This document shows, piece by piece, positions 43,356-52,079 of a stretch of 64,000 nt of DNA (position 1 is the first letter of the stretch; each line of letters starts with the position of its first letter). A program made the position numbers and the translations under genes. The notes beneath the pieces were generated by a model. That model was not told the origin of the DNA and searched no databases. It worked only from the letters and a program-made list of their open reading frames with translations. This stretch comes from Pseudoponticoccus marisrubri. GTDB lineage: Bacteria; Pseudomonadota; Alphaproteobacteria; Rhodobacterales; Rhodobacteraceae. Location of the stretch: NCBI RefSeq assembly GCF_001482405.1, contig NZ_LPXO01000002.1, positions 310,001 to 374,000 of the forward strand, written 5' to 3'.

Positions 43356-44324
43356 CTATTGCGACAGCAGCGCGCCGGCCAGCGTCCGGTCCAGCGCGTT
43401 CATGGCATCGCCCGGGATGCAGGCCCGGTAGACGGCAAAGACATTGTAGCGCCAGCCCCAGCTGACCGTGAAGCTGCCGCCCTCGTCCACGCCATCCGAA
43501 AAGCACAGCGAGCCGAAATGCCAGTGATTGGCCGAGCCATCCGCGTTGCGCCGCCCCAGCATGCCCAGCCCGTAGACCGCGCCGCCGCCCAGCTGCGCCT
43601 GCGGCCCGGAGGCCGGATCGAAGCCGACGAAATAGGCGTCGTGGAAGCGGGCGTAGTCGCGCGCCGACATCTGCCAGCCGCCCCAAGGCCCGTAGGCGCC
43701 GGTGCGCGGCGACAGGCGCGCGGTGGTCAGCCCGGCCTGTCCCAGCACCCGGTCGGCGCAGGCCACGTCATAAGGCAAGCCCGTGGCCTGTTCGATCACC
43801 ACACCCAGCAAAGCGTAATTCTCGTTGTTGTAGAAATAGCTGCCGCGCGTGCCGGTCTGCTGCGCACGGTTGAGCGCGCGGCTGCTGACCTCGTACCAGC
43901 GCGGGGTCGGATCACCGCGCCAGGCCGCCATGGCGCCCTGCGTCTCGTCCGGTTTCAGGCCGCTGGTATGGGTCAGCAGCTCGGCCACCGTCAGCGGCAT
44001 CGCACCGGGGATGTAGCGGTCGATCGTGGTGTCATAGGTCAGCCAGCCCTCGTCCACCAGCGCCTTGACGCACATGCCGGTGATCGCCTTCGAGGTGCTT
44101 TGCAGGTCGACCGGCGCGTCGACCGAGAGGCCGCGCTCGATGGCGGCGACCTCGCGGCCGCCCGACATCACGACGACGGCGGCCGGGGGCGTGTTCAGCC
44201 CGGCCAGCCATTGGTCAAGCGCCGCGCCCACGCGGGCGGGCGCGTCCTGGGCAAGCGCGGGAATGGCCTGCCCCGTCAGGGCCAGGATCAGCGAACAGGC
44301 GGCGAGGGCGTGGCGGATCGGCAT
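43356..44324 (-). CDS. Secreted serine hydrolase (class C beta-lactamase/penicillin-binding family)
   Basis: 322 residues. Signal peptide to about residue 25 (ALA-QD). Ser76-Thr-Ser-Lys79 is the SxxK catalytic pair; the second motif YNNENY (YxN) follows near residue 160, and the third (HxG-like WHFGSLCFS) near residue 270. It may be an esterase, DD-peptidase or beta-lactamase relative; activity cannot be told from motifs. ATG 44324 starts the signal peptide. It sits nine bases upstream of DUF2937 and may be its operon partner. Confidence 0.86.
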   Translation of the reverse strand: MPIRHALAACSLILALTGQAIPALAQDAPARVGAALDQWLAGLNTPPAAVVVMSGGREVAAIERGLSVDAPVDLQSTSKAITGMCVKALVDEGWLTYDTTIDRYIPGAMPLTVAELLTHTSGLKPDETQGAMAAWRGDPTPRWYEVSSRALNRAQQTGTRGSYFYNNENYALLGVVIEQATGLPYDVACADRVLGQAGLTTARLSPRTGAYGPWGGWQMSARDYARFHDAYFVGFDPASGPQAQLGGGAVYGLGMLGRRNADGSANHWHFGSLCFSDGVDEGGSFTVSWGWRYNVFAVYRACIPGDAMNALDRTLAGALLSQ

Positions 44325-44404
44325 GGCGGGGCTCCGGGCAGGGGTGACCCCTCTACCCTGCCCCGCCGGACCCGCCGCGGCAAGCCTGCAGCGCGGGCGC
44401 GCGA

Positions 44405-45742
44405 TCAGGCGACGCCGTAGATCGCGGCGACCCGGGCCACCGCGGCCTCGGGCGACATCTCCTCGCTCTCGCCGGTGCGGCGCGAGGTCAGCTCGACCAC
44501 CCCGTTCTTGAGCCCGCGCGGCCCCACGGTGATCCGCCACGGCAGGCCGATCAGGTCCATCGTGGCGAACTTGGCGCCGGCGCGGTCGTCGGTATCGTCA
44601 TAGAGCGGGTCGAGCCCGTGCTTCCGCAGCGCGGCATAAAGCTGCTCGCAGGCCGCGTCGGCCTGCGCATCGCCGGTCTTGAGGTTGACGATGCCGCAAT
44701 GGAAGGGCGTGACGCCCTCGGGCCAGATGATGCCGCGCTCGTCATGGCTGGCCTCGATGATCGCGCCCAGCAGGCGCGACACGCCGATGCCATGGCTGCC
44801 CATGTGCACCGGGACCGAGGCGCCATCGGCATCCTGCACCACCGCACCCATGGGCTCGGAATACTTGGTGCCGAAATAGAAGATCTGGCCCACCTCGATG
44901 CCGCGCGCGGTGCGGCGGCGCGCCTCGGGGACCTCGTTGAACAGCGCCTCGTCATGGGTCTCGTCGGTGCGGGCATAGCGCGAGGTGAATTCCTCGAGCA
45001 CGGCGCGGCACTGCGCGTGGCTGTCATAGTCGATCTCGCGGTCACCGAATTTCAGGTCGGTGATCTCGCTGTCATAGAAGACCTCGGACTCGCCCGTCTC
45101 GGCCAGCACGAGGAATTCATGCGTGTCGTCGCCGCCGATCGGCCCGCTGTCGGCGCGCATCGGGATCGCCTGCAGGCCCATGCGCTCGTAGGTGCGCAGG
45201 TAGCTGACCAGGTGACGGTTATAGGCGTGCAGCGCATCCTCTTTCGTCAGGTCGAAATTGTAGCCGTCCTTCATCAGGAACTCGCGCCCGCGCATGACGC
45301 CGAAGCGCGGCCGCACCTCGTCGCGGAACTTCCACTGGATGTGATACAGCGTCAGCGGCAGATCCTTGTAGGAACTCACATGGCTGCGGAAGATGTCGGT
45401 GATCATCTCCTCGTTCGTGGGACCGTAGAGCATGTCGCGGTCATGCCGGTCGCGGATGCGCAGCATCTCGGGGCCATAGGCGTCGTAGCGCCCCGATTCC
45501 TGCCACAGGTCGGCCGGCTGCAGCGTCGGCATCAGCAGCGGGATATGCCCGGCGCGGGCCTGCTCCTCGTGCACGATGGTCTCGATCTTGCGCAGCACCC
45601 TGTAGCCCAGCGGCAGCCAGGAATAGATCCCGGCCGAGGCCTGCTTGATCATGCCGGCGCGCAGCATGAGGCGGTGACTGACGATCTGCGCCTCCGAGGG
45701 GGTTTCCTTGAGGACGGGCAGGAAGTAGCGGCTGAGGCGCAT
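44405..45742 (-). CDS. proS: Prolyl-tRNA synthetase (short form without editing insertion)
   Basis: Charges tRNA-Pro. 445 residues against about 570 in E. coli; the editing domain inserted between motifs 2 and 3 is absent, as in the alphaproteobacterial type. Class II motifs are visible: [32 protein letters not shown], the motif 2 loop [25 protein letters not shown], and motif 3 [14 protein letters not shown]. The C-terminal anticodon domain ends at [10 protein letters not shown]. Starts at 45742; divergent from the AI-2E permease gene. Confidence 0.97.
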   Translation of the reverse strand: MRLSRYFLPVLKETPSEAQIVSHRLMLRAGMIKQASAGIYSWLPLGYRVLRKIETIVHEEQARAGHIPLLMPTLQPADLWQESGRYDAYGPEMLRIRDRHDRDMLYGPTNEEMITDIFRSHVSSYKDLPLTLYHIQWKFRDEVRPRFGVMRGREFLMKDGYNFDLTKEDALHAYNRHLVSYLRTYERMGLQAIPMRADSGPIGGDDTHEFLVLAETGESEVFYDSEITDLKFGDREIDYDSHAQCRAVLEEFTSRYARTDETHDEALFNEVPEARRRTARGIEVGQIFYFGTKYSEPMGAVVQDADGASVPVHMGSHGIGVSRLLGAIIEASHDERGIIWPEGVTPFHCGIVNLKTGDAQADAACEQLYAALRKHGLDPLYDDTDDRAGAKFATMDLIGLPWRITVGPRGLKNGVVELTSRRTGESEEMSPEAAVARVAAIYGVA

Positions 45743-45921
45743 GTAAGCTCTCTCCAGGTCGGATCCGGGCCTCGTTTTGCGTCAAGCGCCGAATGGTGAC
45801 AACCCCCCTGCGGGTCCGCGCGCGCCACGGCGCCCCCGCCCGGGCGCGCGCCTCACCGGAACGCGGGCTTGAATTTGCACGGGGCGCAGGTGATTAAGGG
45901 CCAGGGCAGCGCGAGGACGGC

Positions 45922-46989
45922 ATGGCACTTCCGGTCAGGGAACAGCTGAAATACTGGGGTATCGCGCTGGCGGTCTTCTCGGTCATCCTGTGGTTCCTGG
46001 GCGACGTGCTGCTGCCCTTCGTGCTGGGCGGCGCCATCGCCTACTGCCTCGACCCGGTGGCCGACCGGCTGGAACGCTGGGGGCTGAGCCGCGCCGCCGC
46101 CACGGGCGTCATCGCGGTCGGCTGCGTCCTGATCTTCCTCGTCATCCTGCTGCCCGTCAGCCGGCTGCTGATCGACCAGCTGACCCAGCTGATCGAGACC
46201 GCGCCGCGGCTGTTCAACGATCTGCAGGCCTTCCTGAACGAACGCTTCCCGGCGCTCCTGGCCGATGGCGGGCCGCTGCAGGGCGCGCTGAGCTCGCTCG
46301 GGGACACGATCCGCCAGAAGGGCGGCGCGCTGGTCGAGACGGCGCTGACCTCGGTCGGCTCGCTGCTGAACGTGCTGATGCTGTTCCTGATCGTGCCCGT
46401 GGTGGCCGTCTACATGCTGCTCGACTGGGACCGGATGGTGGCGCGGGTCGACGAGCTGGTGCCGCTGGACCACAAGACCGTGGTGCGCAAGCTGGCCTCG
46501 GATATCGACGACGTGCTGGCGGGGTTCATCCGCGGCATGGGCTCGGTCATGCTGATCCTCGGCACCTATTACGCGGTGCTGCTGTGGCTGGTGGGGCTGC
46601 AATTCGGCCTTGTCGTCGGCGTGATCGCGGGGCTTCTGACCTTCATCCCTTATGTCGGCGCCATCGTGGGCGGCGGGCTGGCGATCGGCCTGGCGATCTT
46701 CCAGTTCTGGGGCGAATGGTGGTGGATCGTGGCGGTCTGGGCGATCTTCCAGTCCGGCCAGTTCATCGAGGGCAACATCATCACGCCGCGGCTGGTGGGC
46801 GATTCGGTCGGGCTGCACCCGGTCTGGCTGCTGCTGGCGCTGTCGGTCTTCGGCTCGCTCTTCGGCTTCGTGGGGCTGCTGGTCGCGGTGCCGCTGGCCG
46901 CGGCGCTTGGCGTGCTGGCGCGCTTTGCCACCGAGCAGTACAAGACCAGCCTGCTCTATCGCGGGCTTGTCGGACGCGACCAGCCATGA
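45922..46989 (+). CDS. AI-2E/PerM family membrane permease
   Basis: 355 residues, seven to eight hydrophobic segments. YWGIALAVFSVILWFLGDVLLPFVLGGAIAYCLDPVAD is the family N-terminus, and the central ..TFIPYVGAIVGGGLAIGLAIFQF and GNIITPRLVGDSVGLHPVWLLLALSVFGSLFGFVGLLVAVPLAAA blocks are its hallmark. The family name comes from one reported autoinducer exporter; most members have unknown substrates. It overlaps hdaA at ATGA, and this pair next to ppk is conserved in the group. Confidence 0.9.
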   Translation: MALPVREQLKYWGIALAVFSVILWFLGDVLLPFVLGGAIAYCLDPVADRLERWGLSRAAATGVIAVGCVLIFLVILLPVSRLLIDQLTQLIETAPRLFNDLQAFLNERFPALLADGGPLQGALSSLGDTIRQKGGALVETALTSVGSLLNVLMLFLIVPVVAVYMLLDWDRMVARVDELVPLDHKTVVRKLASDIDDVLAGFIRGMGSVMLILGTYYAVLLWLVGLQFGLVVGVIAGLLTFIPYVGAIVGGGLAIGLAIFQFWGEWWWIVAVWAIFQSGQFIEGNIITPRLVGDSVGLHPVWLLLALSVFGSLFGFVGLLVAVPLAAALGVLARFATEQYKTSLLYRGLVGRDQP

Positions 46990-47696
46990 GCGACGCGCGC
47001 CAGCTGCCCCTGCCCCTGCCGACGCGCCCCGCGCTGGGGCGCGAGGATTTCTACGTCACGCCGGCGAACCGGCTGGCCGTGGCGCAGATCGAGGGCTGGC
47101 AGACCTGGCCCGCCCGCAAGATGGTGCTGACCGGGCCCGAGGGGGCCGGCAAGACCCATCTCGCCCATGTCTGGGCGCGGCTGGCACAGGCGCGCATCGT
47201 CGCGGCCGAGCACCTGACCGCGGCCGACATCCCCGCGCTGGCCGGCCGGCCGGTCTGCGTCGAGGATGCCGACCGCATCGCCGGCGCGCGCGCCGCCGAA
47301 GAGGCGCTGTTCCACCTGCACAACCTCGTGCTGGCCGAGGGGCACGCGCTGCTGGTGACCGCGCGGCTGGTGCCCGAGGCCTGGCCGCTCCTGGTGCCCG
47401 ACCTGCGCAGCCGGATCCTGGGCGCGCAGGCCGCGCAGCTGGACGATCCCGATGACGACCTGCTGGCGGCGCTGCTGGTCAAGCTCTTTGCCGACCGCCA
47501 GATCGTGCCGGCGCCGGATGTGATCCCCTACCTCGCGCGGCGGATGCCGCGCCGCTACCGTTTCGCGCAGGACCTGGTGGCCGCGCTGGACCGCGCCGCG
47601 CTGGGGCGGCCCAAGGGCGTCAGCCGGCCGCTCGCCGCCGAGGTGCTGGCCCGGCTCGACCCGCCCGAGGCGCCACCCGTGGACAACACCGGCTGA
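46986..47696 (+). CDS. hdaA: DnaA regulatory protein HdaA
   Basis: 236 residues. DnaA-like AAA+ module without a DNA-binding domain. Near the N-terminus, QLPLPLP (residues 6-12) matches the sliding-clamp-binding peptide of Hda (QLSLPL type). GPEGAGKTHLAHVWA is a Walker A box; the Walker B acid is in VCVEDADR. It stimulates ATP hydrolysis by DnaA bound to the clamp, turning initiation off. It is translationally coupled to the upstream permease and followed by ppk. Confidence 0.92.
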   Translation: MSDARQLPLPLPTRPALGREDFYVTPANRLAVAQIEGWQTWPARKMVLTGPEGAGKTHLAHVWARLAQARIVAAEHLTAADIPALAGRPVCVEDADRIAGARAAEEALFHLHNLVLAEGHALLVTARLVPEAWPLLVPDLRSRILGAQAAQLDDPDDDLLAALLVKLFADRQIVPAPDVIPYLARRMPRRYRFAQDLVAALDRAALGRPKGVSRPLAAEVLARLDPPEAPPVDNTG

Positions 47697-47738
47697 TCCG
47701 TCATCAAAGTTTTGCAAGACAGACCGCATAAGGCCGCC

Positions 47739-49910
47739 ATGACCCAAGCTGATTTCCTCAAATCCCCGCTTCCCGCCGCGACCGAGCTGCCCGACCTGGA
47801 TCTCGACGGGCCCGGCCGTTTCTTCAATCGCGAGCTCAGCTGGCTGGGCTTCAACTGGCGCGTGCTGGAAGAGGCCGAGAACCCGCGCGTGCCGCTGCTG
47901 GAGCGGCTGCGCTTCCTGTCGATCTCGGCCGGCAATCTCGACGAGTTCTACACCGTGCGCGTCGCGGGCCTGCGAGAGCTGGCCCATGCCGGCAACACCA
48001 CGCCCGCGGCCGACGGGCTGACCCCGGCCGAGCAGCTGGTGCTGATCGACGAGGATGCGCGCCGGCTGATGGCCGAGCAGCAGAACGTGCTGGGCGAGCT
48101 GCGCGGCCAGATGGAGCGCGAGGGGATCTGGATCGTCGCCCGCCCCGAGCTGACCGAGGCCGACAAGACCTACCTTGCGCGCGCCTTTCTCGAACAGGTC
48201 TTCCCGGTGCTCTCGCCGCTGGCCATCGACCCCGCGCACCCCTTCCCCTTCATCGCCAACATGGGCTTCTGCCTGGCGCTGCAGCTGGAGCGGACCCGCG
48301 ACAAGAAGCCGTTGCAGGCGGTGCTGCCGATCCCGGCGCAGGTCGACCGGTTCGTGCGCCTGCCCTCGGGCGATGGCGAGCACCGTTTCATCCTGCTCGA
48401 AGAGCTGCTGCTGCTGCATATCGACAGCCTGTTCCCGGGCTACCGCGCCAAGGACCATTTCGGCTTCCGCGTGCTGCGCGACAGCGACCTGGAAGTCGAG
48501 GAAGAGGCCGAGGACCTGGTGCGCGAGTTCGAGGTCGCGCTCAAGCGCCGCCGGCGTGGCGAGGTGGTCCGCCTGACCGTCACCGCCGGTGCGCCCCGCG
48601 CGCTGCGCGAGATCGTCATGCGCGAGCTGCACGTGCGCCCCGGCGAGGTGATCGAGCTGGACGGCATGATCGGCGTGGCCGACACCAAGGAGCTGGTGCT
48701 GGACGCACGGCCCGACCTGCTCTGGCCCTCCTTCACGCCGCGCGTGCCCGAACGGGTGCAGGACCATGACGGCAACATGTTCCGTGCCATCGCGCAGAAG
48801 GACATGCTGCTGCACCACCCCTACGAGACTTTCGACATGGTGGTGCGCTTCCTCAACCAGGCGGCGCAGGATCCCGACGTGGTGGCGATCAAGCAGACGC
48901 TCTACCGCACCTCCAAGAACTCGCCCATCGTCGAGGCGCTCTGCGAGGCGGCCGAGGACGGCAAGTCGGTCACCGCGCTGGTCGAGCTCAAGGCGCGGTT
49001 CGACGAGGCCGCCAATATCCGCCAGTCGCGGCGGCTGGAACGCTCGGGCGCGCATGTGGTCTACGGCTTTCTCGACTGGAAGACCCATGCCAAGATCAGC
49101 AGCGTGGTGCGCCGCGAGGGCGACAAGCTGGTCACCTATACGCATTGGGGCACCGGCAACTACCACCCGATCACGGCAAAGATCTATACCGATCTCAGCT
49201 TCTTCACCTGCAACCAGGCGCTGGGGCGCGATGCGGCGCGGATCTTCAACTACCTGTCGGGCTATGCCCAGCCCGAGGGGCTGGAGAACCTGATCATCTC
49301 GCCGCACACGCTGAAACCCGGCATGCTGCAGATGATCGAGGACGAGATGGAGCATGCCCGGCAGGGCCGGCCGGCGCAGATCTGGCTCAAGATGAACTCG
49401 CTGATCGAACCCGACATGATCGACGCGCTCTACCGCGCCAGCCAGGCCGGGGTGCAGATCGACTGCGTGATCCGCGGCATCTGCGGGCTGAGGCCGGGGG
49501 TGAAGGGGCTGTCGGACAATATCCGGGTAAAATCCATCGTCGGCCGCTTCCTCGAACATTCGCGCATCGTCTGTTTCGGCAACGGGCACGGGCTGCCGCA
49601 TGGCAAGGCGCGGGTCTTCATCTCGTCGGCCGACTGGATGGGGCGCAATCTGAACCGGCGGATCGAGACCGGGATCGAGATCCACAACCCCACGGTCAAG
49701 GCGCAGATCGTCAGCCAGGTGATGGCCGCCAACCTCGCCGACACGGCGCAGAGCTGGGTGATGGAGCCCTCGGGCCAGTTCACCCGCCATGCGGTGCCCG
49801 AAGGCGCGTTCTCCTTCAACTGCCACCGCTTCTTCATGGAGAACCCGTCGCTGTCGGGGCGCGGCTCGGCCGGGGCGGCGGACGTCCCCCACCTGACGCA
49901 CAGCGATTGA
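47739..49910 (+). CDS. ppk: Polyphosphate kinase (PPK1)
   Basis: Makes inorganic polyphosphate from ATP reversibly. 723 residues. N-terminal [23 protein letters not shown], the autophosphorylated His in [22 protein letters not shown], and the [15 protein letters not shown] block near the C-terminus are diagnostic. ATG 47739 (AAGG upstream) is preferred over a TTG nine codons earlier. In relatives ppx follows directly; here a flagellin gene and a DUF1328 gene lie between them. Confidence 0.97.
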   Translation: MTQADFLKSPLPAATELPDLDLDGPGRFFNRELSWLGFNWRVLEEAENPRVPLLERLRFLSISAGNLDEFYTVRVAGLRELAHAGNTTPAADGLTPAEQLVLIDEDARRLMAEQQNVLGELRGQMEREGIWIVARPELTEADKTYLARAFLEQVFPVLSPLAIDPAHPFPFIANMGFCLALQLERTRDKKPLQAVLPIPAQVDRFVRLPSGDGEHRFILLEELLLLHIDSLFPGYRAKDHFGFRVLRDSDLEVEEEAEDLVREFEVALKRRRRGEVVRLTVTAGAPRALREIVMRELHVRPGEVIELDGMIGVADTKELVLDARPDLLWPSFTPRVPERVQDHDGNMFRAIAQKDMLLHHPYETFDMVVRFLNQAAQDPDVVAIKQTLYRTSKNSPIVEALCEAAEDGKSVTALVELKARFDEAANIRQSRRLERSGAHVVYGFLDWKTHAKISSVVRREGDKLVTYTHWGTGNYHPITAKIYTDLSFFTCNQALGRDAARIFNYLSGYAQPEGLENLIISPHTLKPGMLQMIEDEMEHARQGRPAQIWLKMNSLIEPDMIDALYRASQAGVQIDCVIRGICGLRPGVKGLSDNIRVKSIVGRFLEHSRIVCFGNGHGLPHGKARVFISSADWMGRNLNRRIETGIEIHNPTVKAQIVSQVMAANLADTAQSWVMEPSGQFTRHAVPEGAFSFNCHRFFMENPSLSGRGSAGAADVPHLTHSD

Positions 49911-50248
49911 ACGGTGCGCGGGGAAGGCCCTTCGAAGGGCCTTCCTGACGCGATTTCGAAATCGCGTGGCCAAGCGGCTTGCAAGCCGCTTGAAGAAAGC
50001 CGCTTCGAAGCGGCTTCCCGGCGCGCCCCCGTTGCAGGGGCCGCCACAATATCGCCTGGAAATGACCCGGGCGGCGCCGCAAAGCCTTAAACTCCGGTTG
50101 AGCAATCAAGCCCATCCTGACAGCTGCACCGCACCCGGTGGCGCGGGCGGCCGGGACCGGTCACCGCAGCGACAAAAGACGCGCCTCACCGCCGACACCC
50201 ATCGGCCCACCGGCGCAGAAGCGCCTTGTACCCGTAAAGGCGAGACCC
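49911..50248. other. 338-base gap between ppk and the flagellin gene
   Basis: The first third holds four perfect palindromes (separate entry). The rest has no supported gene. No clear sigma-28 (TAAA-N15-GCCGATAA) or sigma-54 flagellin promoter was found. A CTTAAACTCCGGTTGAG stretch near 50085-50105 is the most A/T-rich part and could hold a promoter. Confidence 0.5.
49922..50016. repeat. Run of four perfect palindromes downstream of ppk
   Basis: 49922-49945 (24 bases, arms GGAAGGCCCTTC), 49948-49967 (20 bases, arms ACGCGATTTC), 49971-49992 (22 bases, arms CAAGCGGCTTG), 49997-50016 (20 bases, arms AAGCCGCTTC). All are uninterrupted; three share a central TTCGAA, the other TTGCAA. The third and fourth carry the same AAGCGGCTT arm and can pair with each other. 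They begin 12 bases after the ppk stop. They could end the ppk message, protect it, or mark a repeat-mediated insertion. Confidence 0.9.
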
Positions 50249-51547
50249 ATGTCGAGTATCCTTACCAATCCCGGGGCCGAAGCGGCCCTGGCCACGCTCC
50301 GCACCATCAATGCCGGGCTGGCCGAAACCCGGAACCAGATCTCCACCGGCAAACGCGTCGCCAGCGCCGAGGACAATGCCGCGGTCTGGGCGATCTCCAA
50401 GACGATGGAGGCCGATGTGCGCGGCTTCCAGCGCGTCTCGGACAGCCTCAGGCTGGGGCATGCGACCATCGCCGTGGCCCGCGAGGGCGCCGAGACGATT
50501 GCCGAGCTTCTGACCGAGGTGAAGGGCAAGATCGTCGCCGCGCAGGAGGAAAATGTCGATCGCGCCAAGATCCAGGGCGATATCGACGCGCTGCGCGACC
50601 AGGTCGCCTCGGTCGTGGGCACGGCGCAGTTCAACGGCCAGTACATGCTGACCAATACCGAGCAGACCGCCGGGTCGGGCGCGATCAACATCCTCGCCTC
50701 GATCGACCGCAAGGGCGACACGGCCACGCCCTCGGACATCACCGTGGCCAAGCGCGACTTGGGCACCGGGGCGGCCTCGATCGGCACCGGGCTGGCCGCG
50801 CTGGCCGCGGGGGCCAATGACGTGGCGGGCTTCGGCGATGCGGCGGCCGCGGCGCTGACCGGCGCGGCCTCCGCCCCCTCGGGCACCACGACCTTCGGCA
50901 CCGCCGCCAGCGAGTCCGTGGCCGCCGGCACCGGCTTCTCGATCGAGATCTCGGCCACCGCGGGCAACGGCCCCGCGAACACCACGGGGCGCAACGACAT
51001 TGCCTACGTGGCCCGCGACGGTGACACCATGGCCGAGGTGACCGCGGGGCTGGCGCGGGCCTTCAACAGCTACGTCAAGGCCGATCTCGGCGCCGACAAT
51101 GTGGGCACGATCCACGCCACGGCCAGCGGCAACCAACTGAGCTTCACCGGCATCGACAATGTGGGGGACAATTTCAGCGTCACGGTGCAGCAATACGCGG
51201 CAGATGCCTCGACCACGATCGGCGGCGGGCTGGAGGCGCTGGCCGGGATCGACGTGACCAGCCAGGCCGGCGCAGACAGCGCGCTGGACGAGATCGAGGG
51301 GCTGATCCAGACCGCCATCGACGCGTCGGCCGCCTTCGGCTCGAACCAGATGCGGCTCGACACCCAGCGCGACTTCATCTCGGGGCTGAGCGATGCGCTG
51401 AAATCCGGGATCGGCAGCTTGGTGGATGCCGACATGGAGGAAGCCTCGGCCCGCCTGCAGGCGCTTCAGGTGCAGCAACAGCTGGCCGTGCAGGCCATGG
51501 GGATCGCGAACCGCGCGCCGCAGGTGCTGCTGGGGCTGTTCCGCTAG
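50249..51547 (+). CDS. Flagellin, orphan
   Basis: 432 residues. The N-terminal D0/D1 domain (about 1-140: ILTNPGAEAALATLRTINAGLAETRNQISTGKRVASAEDNAAVWAISKTMEADVRGFQRV) and the C-terminal D1/D0 (about 355-432: MRLDTQRDFISGLSDALKSGIGSLVDADMEEASARLQALQVQQQLAVQAMGIANRAPQVLLGLFR) are conserved, with a variable Ala/Gly/Thr-rich middle. AAAGGCGAG precedes ATG 50249. No other flagellar gene is within the window, so it is away from any main flagellar cluster. It separates ppk from ppx. Confidence 0.95.
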   Translation: MSSILTNPGAEAALATLRTINAGLAETRNQISTGKRVASAEDNAAVWAISKTMEADVRGFQRVSDSLRLGHATIAVAREGAETIAELLTEVKGKIVAAQEENVDRAKIQGDIDALRDQVASVVGTAQFNGQYMLTNTEQTAGSGAINILASIDRKGDTATPSDITVAKRDLGTGAASIGTGLAALAAGANDVAGFGDAAAAALTGAASAPSGTTTFGTAASESVAAGTGFSIEISATAGNGPANTTGRNDIAYVARDGDTMAEVTAGLARAFNSYVKADLGADNVGTIHATASGNQLSFTGIDNVGDNFSVTVQQYAADASTTIGGGLEALAGIDVTSQAGADSALDEIEGLIQTAIDASAAFGSNQMRLDTQRDFISGLSDALKSGIGSLVDADMEEASARLQALQVQQQLAVQAMGIANRAPQVLLGLFR

Positions 51548-51562
51548 GGCTTTGCGCCCTGA

Positions 51563-51612
51563 CCCCCGGGCGCCGTGCCACGGCCGTTGGCGCCGGCCAT
51601 GGCGCCCGGGGG
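51563..51612. repeat. Long stem-loop after the flagellin gene
   Basis: CCCCCGGGCGCC (51563-51574) pairs perfectly with GGCGCCCGGGGG (51601-51612) across a 26-base loop that can fold further. GGAAAAA follows rather than a T-run, so it is a stable hairpin of uncertain role. Confidence 0.55.
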
Positions 51613-51643
51613 CGGAAAAATCGACAGTCTGTCGCAGGTCGCA

Positions 51644-51670
51644 GGAAACCTTTTGCCGGGCATCGGGGTT
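51644..51670 (+). promoter_or_regulatory. Weak general-stress (EcfG-like) promoter candidate before the DUF1328 gene
   Basis: GGAAAC (51644-51649) and GGTT (51667-51670) are 17 bases apart, close to the EcfG pattern GGAAC-N16/17-CGTT but with one mismatch in each box. Many DUF1328 genes are stress-induced. Call is tentative. Confidence 0.3.
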
Positions 51671-51717
51671 GACAGGGCAGAACGCACCCCACGCGCAACG
51701 CACCCAAGGAGGTTTCC

Positions 51718-51891
51718 ATGCTTGGCTGGGCTCTTGCCTTTCTCGTGATCGCCCTGATCGCCGGTGTCCTCGGTTTCGGCGGCGTCGCCGCCGCCTCGGC
51801 CGGGATCGCGAAGATCCTGTTCTTCGTCTTCCTCATCCTCTTCGTCGTCGCCATGGTGGCCCGCGCCGTTCGCGGCCGTTCGCCCATGTGA
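51718..51891 (+). CDS. DUF1328 (YtjA-type) small membrane protein
   Basis: 57 residues. [41 protein letters not shown] is the DUF1328 pattern: two membrane helices joined by a short Ala/Gly/Ser turn, ending in a basic tail RGRSPM. AAGGAGG lies six bases before the ATG. These proteins are often abundant under stress in stationary phase, but their function is unknown. A terminator-like hairpin follows. Confidence 0.88.
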   Translation: MLGWALAFLVIALIAGVLGFGGVAAASAGIAKILFFVFLILFVVAMVARAVRGRSPM

Positions 51892-51975
51892 CGACAGCGC
51901 CATGATGTCCGCCGGTGTCCCTGACCGGCGCGACGTCCCGGCCCGCGGCATCTCCTCCCTCGACGCGGGCCAGAC

Positions 51976-52004
51976 AAGAGGCCGGACATATCGTCCGGCC
52001 TCTT
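51976..52004 (+). terminator. Terminator after the DUF1328 gene
   Basis: AAGAGGCCGGAC (51976-51987) pairs perfectly with GTCCGGCCTCTT (51993-52004) around ATATC. The stem ends in CTCTTTG, a short T-run. It separates the inserted genes from ppx. Confidence 0.68.
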
Positions 52005-52079
52005 TGCCGTTCAACCTGTTGAAGCGATTGACCCCGCACCGCTCGGCGGGCCATAACGGCCCAAACCGAGGGGGCGCGC

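Noticed and set aside
50085-50110. Sigma-28 flagellin promoter in the ppk-flagellin gap
   Set aside because: TAAA occurs but no GCCGATAA-like -10 box lies at the right distance.
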